In this document: in pieces, positions 32,401-45,200 of the stretch | Layout: every line of letters begins with the position of its first letter | Numbering within the stretch: the stretch's first letter is position 1 | Assembly: GCA_014549065.1 (NCBI GenBank) | Contig: JACDOX010000333.1 | Coordinates: 504,569 to 568,568 of the forward strand | DNA length: 64,000 nt | Direction: 5' to 3' | From: Cardinalis cardinalis | Lineage: Eukaryota > Chordata > Aves > Passeriformes > Cardinalidae | Notes under the pieces: model-generated | What the model was told of the DNA's origin: nothing | Seen by the model: only the letters and a program-made list of their open reading frames with translations | Database searches by the model: none | Translations under genes and position numbers: made by a program

Positions 32401-34281
32401 TTAAGCATTGTTTTCTTTTTTTTTTTTCCTCTATAAGGACATACATAACGAAGTTTATAGTTGAAGTTTACATGCATGACCTCACTCACAAATACCAGTA
32501 TTGCCACCTTCTGCCGGCAACCAGACCCACTTTTAAAGACAGCACGAACATCCGTTNTGCTGCCTGAACAGGGCATGTTTAGTGTCCTTAACAGATTTAC
32601 ATTCTCAAACATTTCATAGTTTATGTAGTAACAACAAGGGCACAGTGGTACTTTCAAGACTGCTCACACTTAACAACAGATGCACCATTGACTAGATTTT
32701 TTTATAGATGTGCCACAGGAATCACTTTTTGCTTTCAGAAACATGTACAACTATCATGCCTGTAGGAGATTTTTGAAAACTGATGTTCANCAATTACAAA
32801 CTTGTCATTAGGACTTGGCCCTATGCTTTAGCAGCAAAACCAGTTTAAGCCACAGAGGCTTGTATTTCCAGGAATAATTAACAACAAATCAAGGATTTAC
32901 TTGATTAATAAGTACTCTGGCTTGGCATTCCTGTCCCCTTTAACTGTTTTTCTNGGTCTATAAATCCCTTCTAACCCCAGCTGACATTCACAGTGTTGTT
33001 TCCCACAAGAGGGGGTAGTGCTTTGGTATAAGTTTTTTCACATACACGAGGCTGTTATTACACTAGGAGCTCATGAAAATCACCCCCATTACCTGGCAAC
33101 CCTAAGGCTTCATTAGGCAAATGAAATCAGCATTTCCTTAAGTGAAGTGATCTCCCAAGCATCTCTCTTGCCTCTGTCCTATCCCACCCACCCCATGAGA
33201 TTCAGAGCACTGCAGCTCCCAGCTCTCTAACCAAGCTCCAACCCAGCAGCAGGTGCTGAATTTGATNTCTGGGGCAGGGCAGCACTCCAAGCAGCCCTTG
33301 CTTGTTTCAGTTCCAGGGCCCAAGCTGGGCTGGCACTGCTGCAGGACAGGCACTGGCACTCCCCCAGGCCCCACGAGTTCAAGTGCTTACACAGTACTTC
33401 TGTTTCAGCAAAGGAGACCAGGAATTCACCTTGTATTACATGTTAAAACAGGGATACTCTCTGCAATATACACACTAATTCCAGCCCACAGCATGCCATG
33501 CAAAGACATCTTTCTCACCATTAAAAAGTCCATTTATTTCAATCNGAGAGAAACAGATTTTCTACCTTTCTTCTGCAGAGCAGGCAAAAAAATTGCCCCT
33601 TCTGCCCCTGTCTCTAAACAGGACACTGGAAATGCTGAATTTAACACCACATGATAGGATAAACAACAGCTGAGTTTNAGTACTATGTTCCATGCCTTCA
33701 GACAAAAAAAGCCCACCCCAGCCAGACGCCCCCACAAAATTCAAAAGCACACCCACCCCCAAACAAGACACACAAACTGCAGAAGAAAGAAGCAGAATAC
33801 TGAGTAATAGCCTTCTTGTGAGATCCGGGTAAGCAGACATTAGAATCCCTCAGGAGTTTGTAGTTCATTAAAAGTATTTGTAATATGTAGGCCATTATCC
33901 CTTACTTTCACTTCAAAGCCAGNCACTTTCAGATGTATTGGTTTGGTTTTTTTTTCCCCTCTGGTCCAGTTTTACAATGTGGTGGGGTGAAGAGGAAGGT
34001 AGCAATATGAACATAGAACAATCTCTATGCACAGNTTACAGACTTGCTTTATGCACAGTTTCCAGCAACATAATTTTTCCCTTTTGCAAATATATGGGTA
34101 AATACTGTATCAAATATTGTGGGACTATTTTATGGTAATGAACAAACAACAGAGAAAAATAATCAGGACACTGGCTATGCAGACAAGAAAACACTGACCA
34201 AAGGACAGTATATTCTCTCACTTCTGTGCAAATCCAATAAAAACCCACGAAAAGTTCAGTTTTCTTGAGTTTAATTGGAGC
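32401..34281. other. Non-coding stretch between ITFG2 and FKBP4
   Basis: AT-rich, without a recognised reading frame or repeat. It has the texture of untranslated sequence and may be distal FKBP4 3' UTR or plain intergenic DNA. A T-rich run lies at about 32411-32430. Confidence 0.4.
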
Positions 34282-34287
34282 TTTATT
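34282..34287 (-). terminator. FKBP4: Candidate FKBP4 polyadenylation signal (AATAAA on minus strand)
   Basis: The minus strand reads AAGTAATAAAGCTCCAATTA, followed by a GT-rich TTTTCGTGGGTTTTTATTGG. Together they form a plausible cleavage site about 1.9 kb after the FKBP4 stop. If used, the 3' UTR would include a whole antisense CR1 fragment. Another AATAAA lies at 34785-34790, inside the CR1. Confidence 0.4.
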
Positions 34288-34562
34288 ACTTAAGCTGTGA
34301 CTTCACAGTCTTCACCTTCAGCAATTTGCAAAGAAGAGGCATACAAGAAAGGCTACAAAATTTAATGGAAAGGACTCCCTGCTGAACAGGGGGAAAGAGG
34401 GCAATCCCAAGGCAGAAGAACTGGGAGCGCCAATTTGTTCTTAAGTCTCACATGAGGACTCCTGAAAAAAACTGATTACTTGAAGCAAATCAAGGAAATA
34501 AATCTAGAAAGCAGAACCTGGGATTAAAGTAAGCTGGAACTAGCAAGAAAAACACTGATGAC

Positions 34563-35915
34563 AAATCGGGGACTACTGACCTGTCAGCCTCAGCTCTGTG
34601 CCTGGGAAGATCAGGGAACAGATCCTCCTGGATGCTATGCTAAGGCACATGGAGGACAGGGAGGTGACCAGGGACAGCCAGCACAGCTTCACCAAGGGCA
34701 AGAACCATCTGAGCAGCCTGGTGGCCTTCAATGATGTAGTGACTCCACCAGTGGACAAGGGAAGGGCTACAGGTGTCATTTACCTTTATTTCTGTAATTT
34801 TCCTTCTCTCTAAATTGGACAGAGATGGATGCAGTGGGTGGACTGTTTGATGGNTAAGAAATTGGTTGCATGGTCACATCTACAGGCTAGTGGTCAAGAG
34901 CTCAGCATCCCAATGGACACCAGTGACAAGTGGTGTCCCTCAGGGGCCCATACTGGGACCAGCGTTACTATTACCTTCGTTAATGACACGGATGAAGGGG
35001 TAGAGTGCACCCTGAGCAAGTCTGCAGGTGACACACCCAGCTGAGCAGTCCCCTTGACACACCTGNAGGACAGAATGCCACCCAGAGCGACCTGGACAAG
35101 CCTGAGAAGTGGGCCCATGTGAAACTCATGAGGCTCCAANAAGGCCGAGTGCAAGGTGCTGCACNTCAGCTGGGGCAACCCCTGGTTTCAATAATGGCTG
35201 GGGGATGAACAGATCCAGAGCAGCTCTGCCAAGAAGGATTTGGGGGTGCTGCTGGATGAGAGGCTNGACATGAGCTGGCAATGTGCATGCACTCACAGCT
35301 CAGAAGCTAATTGTAACCTGGGCTGCATCCAAAGCTGTGTGGGCAGCAGGGGAGGGAGGGGATTTTCACGCTGTACTCTGGTGAGACCCCAGCTGGAACA
35401 CTGCATCCACCCCTGGGGTCCCCAGCACAGGAAGGACATGGACCTTTTGGAGCAAGTCCAGAGAAGGCCCACCAAGATGATCAGAGGGATGAAGCACCTC
35501 TCCTTATGAGACAAGGCTGAGAGAACTGGAATTGTTCAGCCTGGAAAAAAGAAGGCTTTGGGGTGACCAAACTGTGGCGTTCCAGTACCTTAAAGGGAGC
35601 CTACAAGAAACATGGAGAGAGACTATTTACAANGNCAAGTAGTGACAGCACAAAGGGCAATGGCTTCAAACTGAAAGAGGGCAGNTTAAGATTAGGTATT
35701 AGGATGAAATTCTTTACTCTTAGGGTGGTGAGGCACTGGAACAGGCTGCCCAGAGAAGCTGTAGATGCTCCATCCCTGGAANTGTCCAAGACCAGGCTGG
35801 ATGGAGCTCTGAGCAACCTGGTCTAGTAAAGGGTGTCCCCGTCCATGGCAGGGGGAGTTAGAACTAGATCTTCAAGGTCCCTTCCAACTCAAGCCATTCT
35901 NTGATTCTATGAAAA
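34563..35915 (+). mobile_element. CR1 LINE fragment (5'-truncated, decayed), about 1.35 kb
   Basis: A 5'-truncated copy of the avian CR1 non-LTR retrotransposon. The 5' part translates to reverse-transcriptase pieces in shifting frames, such as [10 protein letters not shown] and [12 protein letters not shown] near 34660-34800. A later segment shows WGPQHRKDMDLLEQVQRR near 35410-35470. The 3' part carries the hallmark GAGGCACTGGAACAGGCTGC and CCTTCCAACTCAAGCCATTC, ending ATTCTATGA near 35911. Frameshifts and stops make it inactive. It lies about 260 bp downstream of the FKBP4 stop, antisense to that gene. Confidence 0.92.
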
Positions 35916-36174
35916 TGCAAATAAACNAAGCAGAGTAAATCCAGACAGAACCCAAACAGTAACAGAGGCTGAATGAATAAATAAAGTCACTAGGATTAAG
36001 CCAGATTTATGCTGCCACTCAGCTTCTTGAACAGCCACATAAAGCTGTAACTGACTGTGGCATGGTAGCTTCAGCCTCTGCTCCCTTGAAGCCACTATCC
36101 AACCAGGTAGAAAAATAAAGGTCTAATTCACTGGAAATTCTTTCATTTACAAAACTAATGGAATAGGGGTTTTC

Positions 36175-36273
36175 TTATGCTTCTGCTTCAACTTCTGATT
36201 TATCTTCAACTCCATTCTGCGCATCTTTCATTTCTGCATCTTCAGTGTGGCTTGTCTGAAGAGTAGCAGATGA
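36175..36273 (-). CDS. FKBP4: FKBP4 coding exon 10 (terminal, acidic tail)
   Basis: Encodes residues 418-449, [20 protein letters not shown] to VEAEA, then TAA. The acceptor is CTATTTAG. The tail is acidic and variable, like the human ending (DTEMKEE ... VETEA). Confidence 0.93.
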   Translation of the reverse strand, partial: SSATLQTSHTEDAEMKDAQNGVEDKSEVEAEA

Positions 36274-39200
36274 CTAAATAGAGAGACAAAGAAAATATAT
36301 TAATACATTATTCAAAAATTGCTAGCACAAACATTGTTTGATTTTTGTTACTTGGAAAGCTTGTCTACCCTGCCAGACTGAATTAAGATATTAGGATCTT
36401 CAGCCAAAAGAAACCAAAAATTTTCATGCACCTAAGAAACCAGAAGCAGTGTAGAGGAGAGCAAAATATAATACTGGTGTTAGGTGGTTATGATTCTTAA
36501 TGGGGTCTGCACCCACTCGCCACACAACACCTTCTTAGAAGTCCTTTAAATGAAATTCATTTATGAAGCTTCTGCAGGAACTGCTTTTGCCCTGCTTCAA
36601 TATTAATGTCATCAATTTTCAGCCATTGCCATGGCCTACCCTGACCCAACTTGTATGAGGCATACTAGCACTCAGCATAAGAATTATCTTTGTTGGACAA
36701 CTAGGTTTTGTGAAGAGACACTTCAAACTCAACAACAGTGATCTGGATGTCCTGTGCAAGAGCTAAACTGGAAGAAGATATGATCTGACAGTGTGGCTTC
36801 TCTAAAGCCCTCTCCTTGTGCATCTTCCTCATAAGAAGGTGTGGAAAGCAGAGCCATGAGGTCACAGGTCCAAGGTCAGCTTTTACAATAGGACATAACC
36901 AGCACATCCTGACCTTACAATAATTTTCAAGCACAGTAAGGGGAGGTAAAAATGTCTTGGCTTGCTCATCTCAAAACCTAGTGCAATTGAATTGTTATTC
37001 CACCTGTCAGCCCAGTATCTTGAGCCACCTGTTTTATGATACTCTTAGATGAGAACCAAACAAAAACAAGCAAAATCTTATGCATACAATGCTGGGAGAG
37101 CAGAATGGGGGGAAGGGGAAATGGGCAGAATCCTTAAAATCTTACATCAATTTGGCTGCAACACAAAACCACATTTAAAAAAACATTCATGCATCAAAGG
37201 TCAGTTTTTCATCCTTAGAAGCATTCCACATAGCACACAAGAAAATTTTCTCTCTACAGAAAATCTGTTAGCTACCAATCCTGGGATTAAGATAAGGTGA
37301 TAAACACCCNGACCTTCAAAAATTCAGACTTTACATATGCGAACTTTTCAAATTAATGAAAGGAACTACTGATGCAAGAGTGGCTGTTGAATTTAACAGA
37401 CTATGTCAGGAACATCAGAACTGCAGCGCAAGCTATCTTCTTAGCAATCAGAAGACATTTAGTAAACAAACTCTCTTCTCCAGAACTTTGAGCTTCTACT
37501 ACACCACCACTAACAGACACTGTTGGAGCTAGAGTAAAGCAACACCATAAATGCAGTAACAAGCCTTTCTTGCAAGGAAACTACCTCAAGACTGGCCCAG
37601 AGAGTAAGCATCCTTTACAGTTTATAGTTCCATCACTCCCATTTTATATAAAACCATATCCATTTAAAGCAAGCCAGATGGCTCAGAGGAAAAAAACCCC
37701 CAAAACAGCACATTGCACATTCCCAAGATCATCTTAACTGGTTGGGAAGAATTCACCAGGCCAGTGGCATCCAGGCCTGTATCAGCAACACTGTGTCCAG
37801 CAGGATCAGGGCAGGGATTGTCCTCCTGTNCTTGNCAATGGNGAGGCCACACCTCAAATCCTGTGTCCAGTGTTAGANGCCAAACAATAATGTTCCACTC
37901 ACATTTGGTTGGAGTCCAACCTAAAGGATTCTACAACTTCAAACTGATGCTGTCCCAAGCAGATAGGGAAATTGGAACTAAGTGCAATGTTTCTCCAATA
38001 TCCCAAACAGTCTGTAGTGCAAAGCCTATGAGTCTGCCTTTTGCCAAGAATGTTACTCTATTACTCCAATTATCTGTCTTAGGAGTTGAAGAAAGCTCAA
38101 GGCTTTTGAAGTTTTAGCGGGTATAGCTTGTTTCAGCAATCCACTCTTCCCATCCCAACAGATCCTGCTGTATCCCACACCTAGTGGAGGAAGCTAAATT
38201 CCCAGCAGCTGTGCTAGCTGAAAAGATCTNTCACAACAGAACCTGACAGCTGGCAATTAAATCCTGCTATTTCAGAAATGAAGACGCCCAACAGTGAAAT
38301 AATTCTACTTTGGATGCAGTATCTTTATATTTCTGAGATTTTTTNATTAAAAATTAAGATACTGTGTGACTTTACACCACTGTGTCTGGAAGTACGGAAT
38401 ACTTTCTTTTAAGCTCCAACACACAAGGACTGTTGACATCAGGCTGCTTTAGCCAAAAAGAGAAGAGACAGAGTAAAGCATTTCATGTAGGAAATTGTCA
38501 GCTGACAGTCTGAAATGGCTGAACTGTCAGGATACACTCATGTGAGGACATCATGCCTCTGGAAAGACTCAATGACACAGTTAACCAAAGGAAATTAATG
38601 TACCAGTATCTGGCTATTTTTTATGTTCTCCATGCATATTCTGGAAAGGTGAAAATAACCTTACAAGCTTCTGTACTCCCCATTGTTACTGAGGAAATTT
38701 GAGTCTGACATAAATCCCAGATTTGCCAGAGAAGCTACAGGTCNATCTTGTCCTTCTAGACCATCAGATTTATGGAAAAGAACCACAAGGTTTTCCTAGG
38801 ATAAGTGATTCTCACCAGTAACCTGAAATGTTTCTTGGTAGCTAATACAATCTTGTTAGAACCTGTACTCACATACTGCCATTATTAACTGAACTAGCAT
38901 TTACTAAAATTCTAGTGAAAGCTTAAGAAAACCATCCACACAGCAGAATAAGCAATCTTCTGACACTCCATAATCTATGACATTTGTAATGGAGACCATC
39001 AACCACATCCTGATGTCTCCGTGAGAAGCAAGATGGTGCTCAGCACCCTCTGTATGACAGACACAAGTTCTCACTAGATGGGCACCTCAAGCACCAGAAC
39101 AGCCTGTTCTTTGCAACAGGTTCTAGAGGAATAGATGCTTTTTCCACTTCTAGAACATTGTGATGTTTGCACCTCATCAGTTCAACTGCCTTCTGATTAA

Positions 39201-42200
39201 CACTGGTCTGTGGCAAATTCAGTTGAAATAGATAAAAGCTTCCTGTGCCATGGTCAGTACTCCTGGTTTTCCTGTTCAAACAAGATGGCCTAATAGTTTT
39301 GACTGTTGGCATTTTGACTGTTGGCATTGAGTTCCATCCCGGCTCCCCAAAGCAGTGTTCTACTTGAGTGCTCCCCTGCTATAGTTATCGGTAATAAGAA
39401 GCAAGGTGAGTACCTAAACTACTGTTCCTTGTCTAACACATGACATCACCTCCTGTAATGTTCAGAGTAGCGTTACTCACCTTTAAGTCTTTGTCTGCGA
39501 GCCTTTGGAACATGTTGGCGTACATCTTCTTCTCCTTCTCATGCTGCTCCCGGATTTTCTGCTGACAAGTCACCAGTTGCACTTTGGCAGCTTTGTTACT
39601 TGGATAAAGTTGTATCACTTTCTGGAAATCTGCTCGGGCCAACTCAAAGTCATTGACAGCCAAGTGAGCTTCTCCCCGCCGGAAAAGGCCTTTTTCATTG
39701 TTGCTATCCAGTTCAAGTGCCTGCATTCACAAAAACCAAAGCCACATTCAGTAATTATTCTTCTTTTATAAAAGTTATATGCCATCAGAACACCAGTGAC
39801 TGCTAGGAACTGTACCTTCTGATGTAGGCTTAAGAGTCTTGTCAGGGCTTACTAATAAAGTCAGTGGAGTACAGTAGAAGTAAGTACAAAGAAGAATGAA
39901 TATAGTAGGCTATTTGACAAGAGAACCAGCAAGTCTAAGATTTAGTCAGGGAGTAATCCTGCTCTTTGAAAGGCCTTTGCCAACACAACTACATTCACCC
40001 CATCTCAAGTGTTCCTTACTTCTAAATACTTGAATATTCTCAATGTAGCAGCAAGTTAGCAAAAGAGGTTCAAAGGGCAGTAATTATGAAAATAATCTGT
40101 TGGATATTTTTAGTGCACTAAAAATTCTGTACTACCCAAATGACAACTGGTAAGAAAGACCAAACACTACATTGGCCTGTTGTCCCTAAAATGTTTAAAG
40201 CAAGACAAACTGTCAGACTGTTTATGCAGTTTAAGAATAAATAAACTCCTACTACCTTGTTGCAGTTCTCCAAAGCCTGGGAGTATTCCTTTAGCTTGAG
40301 ATGGCACATCGCTAAGTTAAGGTGGGCAGCAAGCCTCAGGCTTTTGGCTTTTGATTCCTCCTCCTCGGAGAGTCCCGACTCNTGCTCCAGCCATGACACA
40401 ATCTTCTTATACTGTAATGCTGCCCGCTTGTATTTCCCCTCCTGTAAACAAGGCAGCTCAATTATCACAAAGCTCATCACAGGAACTTTTATTTCCTTCT
40501 CGTCCTTTTTGCCTGCCTTGAGCAATACATCTAAAAAACCCCATTTGATCAAAAAGTAATGTCTATCATCAAAAATACTTCTGAGAGCCACTCCTGCACA
40601 GGATCAGAAAATCTTTAGGAATACTTAACTGGTTCCCCACTAGAGCTGGGGATATATGGCAGCATTGATACTTCACTGAACTCCTACCTTTATATTCAAC
40701 TTTTGATGCAAAAATAAGGGAAGATGGGGAACTCTCAACATGCAATACAAAGATAATAGGAAACTCTTCCTTTAGCTACTAAAATTGTTCTCAGCAGCTT
40801 CTCCACACATCTCTACCCACATGAATGTTGTTCACTCATAGCACTGTCTGTCCCACAGCAGGAACTGAAATACTGCACACCCTACAGTGTTATGTGTAGA
40901 CAGAGCAAACAGCTCTAACAGAGAGCTCCCTGCAGAGTTGGTTCTTTGGATAGTCCAACAGAGTTTCATTTATTTTTTTTTAAGACAACATTCGCCTCCA
41001 GCTCTCCCTGTAAAATCTCACAGAATACCATGAACACCACTCAGAAATTACAGAAGCTGTAAACATCATTATCAACTCACGACATGGACCAAAAAATCCT
41101 ATTATTACTTAGGTACTGTAACTTACCTTGAAGTACTGAGTGCCTCTCTCCTTCACGATAGAGCTCTGTTCCAACTTCTCATCTGTGTTCATTTCCCAGG
41201 ACTCCTTAGCCTATCCAAACAGGAACAGTTCCAGTCAACTTCAATACAACTTCTAGGGAAATCAAGTAGCTATGCTGTTTCCCACTAACAGTATGGTTGA
41301 GATAAATCTGGCAAAGCAGAGCTTTGCACTGCTCATGGAAACCAGCCTAGAGCACAAGAGATGGCAACAGACGGGGATACAGGAAGAATAACGACCATTT
41401 CAGCCAAGAGCTCCCAGCATGCCTGCATTATCTCTGGCAACAGTGGCCTCCCTGTTTCATATCGCCATTCAAGGATTCCATTGTCATCGTTTAAGCTGCA
41501 CTCNCACTTCTTCCCCCAGCCCTGGATCTCTTTTGGATTTCATCTCTTGCTCTCACCTTTTCAAAGCTTTTGAGTTTTACTTCATACTGCAGCTCTGCAT
41601 CTGGAGGGATCTTAAATTTCTCATTCCCAGCACTTCCAAAACCATAGCTGTAAAATGGGAGTGGNGAGGGAGAAACAAAAATTATAAACAAGAGAAGGGT
41701 TCAAAACTATCCATCCAGCTATAATTGCTACATAGGAAGAGGGAGACAAAAGCCCCACGCAAATTTGGGATGCGCATAAATTATTATCACAAGACAAAGG
41801 CATGAAGAATTCTAGATACAATTCTAAAATTAGCAAGGACAAGGTAGAAGAAAGTAAGAGAAATGTAGTATTGACTTCATTAATCTTTTAGCAGCTCCTA
41901 TTATTTTATTAGTTTTTTAGTTTACTTTAAGGAAAAGCAAGTAATCCCTTCATCAAAAAAAAGCCAAACCAAAACAAGCAACTTTCAAATTACAACTACC
42001 ATATTTAATATTCATGGTCTGAAACTGAGTGTTGCATTCAGAGCACCTGTATTTTAGTTCTATTCTTAGAAAAGCAAANAGAATAAATACCAAGATTAGG
42101 TGAGCAGCTGTACACTTAAGACACTGCTAACCAGCTGGTAAACAGGAAATGCTTACAGAAAGGTACTGCTATGCAACTCCAGAAAGAGCTGCATATCAGC

Positions 42201-45200
42201 AGGCAAACCCTCTAGATCAGATTGCTTTACTTTTCTGCTCCCATCAGGCTCAGTTACAATTGAAAAAAAATTAAATAAAAACTGAAATAAATTAAAGTTT
42301 GATGAAAACAATCTGTGCAACTCCACTTGTTTCAGATGTGTTCTCACTGTAAAGAGAAAACTCTGCCTATATACAAGTCTACATATGGACTGTTTTACAG
42401 TAATCAGTCATGAAGAGGGATCACAAAAGTCCAAGTTCGAGACCAGCAACATTTTTCAAAAATATTCAGAGGTCAGCATTACAGAGACTTAAAAAAATTT
42501 TTTCTGGACTGCTACTGCTCTACTATGAAGTGGCAAAGCATGATATTTCTCATAAACCAACTTTTGGGGCTGATCCAAGTTTTTACCACAGCACTGAAAA
42601 AAACTGAAAGGCATTATAATGAAGTATTTCTTTCCTGCCAGATGATTAGTATAAGCCCTTCCTGTATCAAACACCAGAAACAGCATACCTGGGCTTGAGA
42701 TAGAACACAGATTCCTCTGATTTCTCCATTTTTTGAATTGCTTTCTCCAGACCATGAGGAATATCGAAGTTTTCACCTTCTCCAATCTCAAACCGCAATT
42801 CCCGCTTGTCAAAAACACGATCACCGTGTCGGCCTTCAAACTGGACTGGTAACAAAAACCAGAACAGCACAGAGGGAAATCAGAAGGTATCCATGTATGG
42901 CAGTGGGCAGGTACCCAGGAGTGCACAGGCAGTTCTATACAGGCAGGTAGCACACTTACAAGTGCGAAAGTCTCCTTCTGAACAGCCTTTTCTCTTTAAG
43001 CAGCCACCTATGGTGTGGCAGCTAGTGGCAGCAAACAGAATTTCTGCTGTTCAATTTAACAACCCTCTTTTTTTGTTGTTTATTTAAGTGTTTGTTTTTT
43101 CCACTCTTAAAACAAGTGCCAGAATGATTTCCCCTTTTGTTCCTCAGCACATGGAAATATTTTATGAGACTCAATCACCTTTTGTCATCAGATAAGCACT
43201 TCAACAGATTCAGTATCACCANAAAACACAGTTGCTGCTGGAAAATGTAAACCTTGCTAGAAATAGGAGAAGGAAAGCTTACTCTAGGTTGTTAAGTTAC
43301 TTGGTACAGAAAAGAAAAGCCATGTACTCCTGTCCCTCAGGACATGCAGCTGTAGGCTGTGAAAAGGTTCTGTCATCCCTCACTGCAAATCCATTCACTA
43401 TTTATGTAACAACACACTTACTCTCTACAAGTGCATCCTCATTGGGCCTGGAGTAGCCCTCCCCTTTTTTACGGATTCTTCGGATGATGCCACCATCTTC
43501 TTCATCAGTGAGGTCCTCCCCCTTGAACTCAAAAAGTTCTATCTGTGGAGGGAAAAAAAGCCTTACATTTATTCTTATTAGACCAATTTAGTAACTCACA
43601 GGATTTATTCTCCAGAGATCTTTGAAACTTATAAACCTCTGCTGCAAAAAATTGTTNAGGATTTTTAAGAACTAGTGCTCAAGTAGGAGACAAGTATCCA
43701 GTCTGAATCTTCACATGCCTTTACAAGNAAATGTAAACCATAGTTTCAAGTGGGAGTACCACAATGACACAGAAAAACAGTCTAGTTACAAAAGGTATTT
43801 TCATTGCTGNTATGAAGTGAAGGAAAAAAAATCATATCCTATTTTTGAGTAAAACAATAGTGAAAACTATTCCCAAGCATAAAAATGCAAGTCATTATAA
43901 TATGCTTTGTTTAGACTACCTCATTAAAAAAAAAGTTCAGAGGTTCCTGACACTGGACTTGAGATAACTGGAATGCAAAAGGAATTGAATATCCACCAGT
44001 ACTTCCACTTTTTATTTTACTTGATACCTAGTAACAAAATATTCTGGTCTTTCTTTTCAATCTGTCTTAAAAAAGTAATTCCTGAACATCCTACTGATGA
44101 CCATACAGGTGTGTACCTCCCCTTTTTTTTTTTCCCCAGCCTGAACAATACTATTCTATGGAATAANCTAGCCATTTATATTGCTCAGCTAAAGTAATCA
44201 TGAGAAAGAAAAAACAAAACCACTACCAGATCAAAAAAGAAAAGAATTTCCAAATCAGAGGACGTGCATTACTTCTTGTCATATAAAATGCTGGTGTGAT
44301 GACACAGGTACAAAAATCTCATAATGTAAGTTCTAGAGGGTCTTTTGTAATGCAACTTGTATGAAAATTTGGTATGGGGATAGGCACTTGCAAAAGAACC
44401 CTGCTGATACTGTGTGAAGTAATAAAAAGTAAACCTAGGTAAAAATAAAAGAGTGGAAACTTAAAAAGACTTTAGCTGCTTGAGAGTCATACTACCCAGA
44501 AACTACTGTAACCTAGTAAAACTTGGGAAAAGTTCCTGGATCTAATTTCCAACCCACACCCCCAATCAGGACACACCCAGCACTGCTTACTTGTTGCAGC
44601 CAGTGACCCTCAGGCTTTTCTTAGGAAAGCACAAAACCGTACAGCCAGCTTTGGTCCTTTCNTTCCTCCCCTCTTCCCTTCAACCTAACTGCTCAGGCAG
44701 GCATGAGGGGATATCAAGAATGAATGAAATGAATGAAACATTACTTTTATCTAAAAGCATACCTAGAAAATGGAAGGGCCAGACTGGCAGCATCAAGAAA
44801 AGTCCAGTGGGAAGTGAATAACCTGGGTGACNGCAGGGGACGGACTCAGGAGCAGCCTGATAGACCAAATCACATCTTGCAGTTCATACTTNTATTTATC
44901 CCAATGTTAGGTATTACCTCTTGTTTAAGAACAATAAAAGTTTCTCTGCTTTCTGCTGTCCACGTGCATCCTGTGTAGTAGTGCTAAGCCCTTAAGAATG
45001 CCCCACTGTGCTGCCTAGGTAGAAGGCCTTGAGCTTTTAGCTTGCATTTCAATCATCAGCTCAGCCCTGATTACAGCTGGTATCACTTGCATAGAAGCAC
45101 ACAGCACTCCAACACGGGCAGTTTGATCCAATACAACTAAGCCATGAATAATGTCAGATTTCTAGGTAAGAAAATGCTCTTTATGAACAGCTCTACATAT

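Noticed and set aside
34598..35826. Reverse-transcriptase-like peptides
   Set aside because: They belong to a decayed CR1 copy with frameshifts and stops, not to a host gene.
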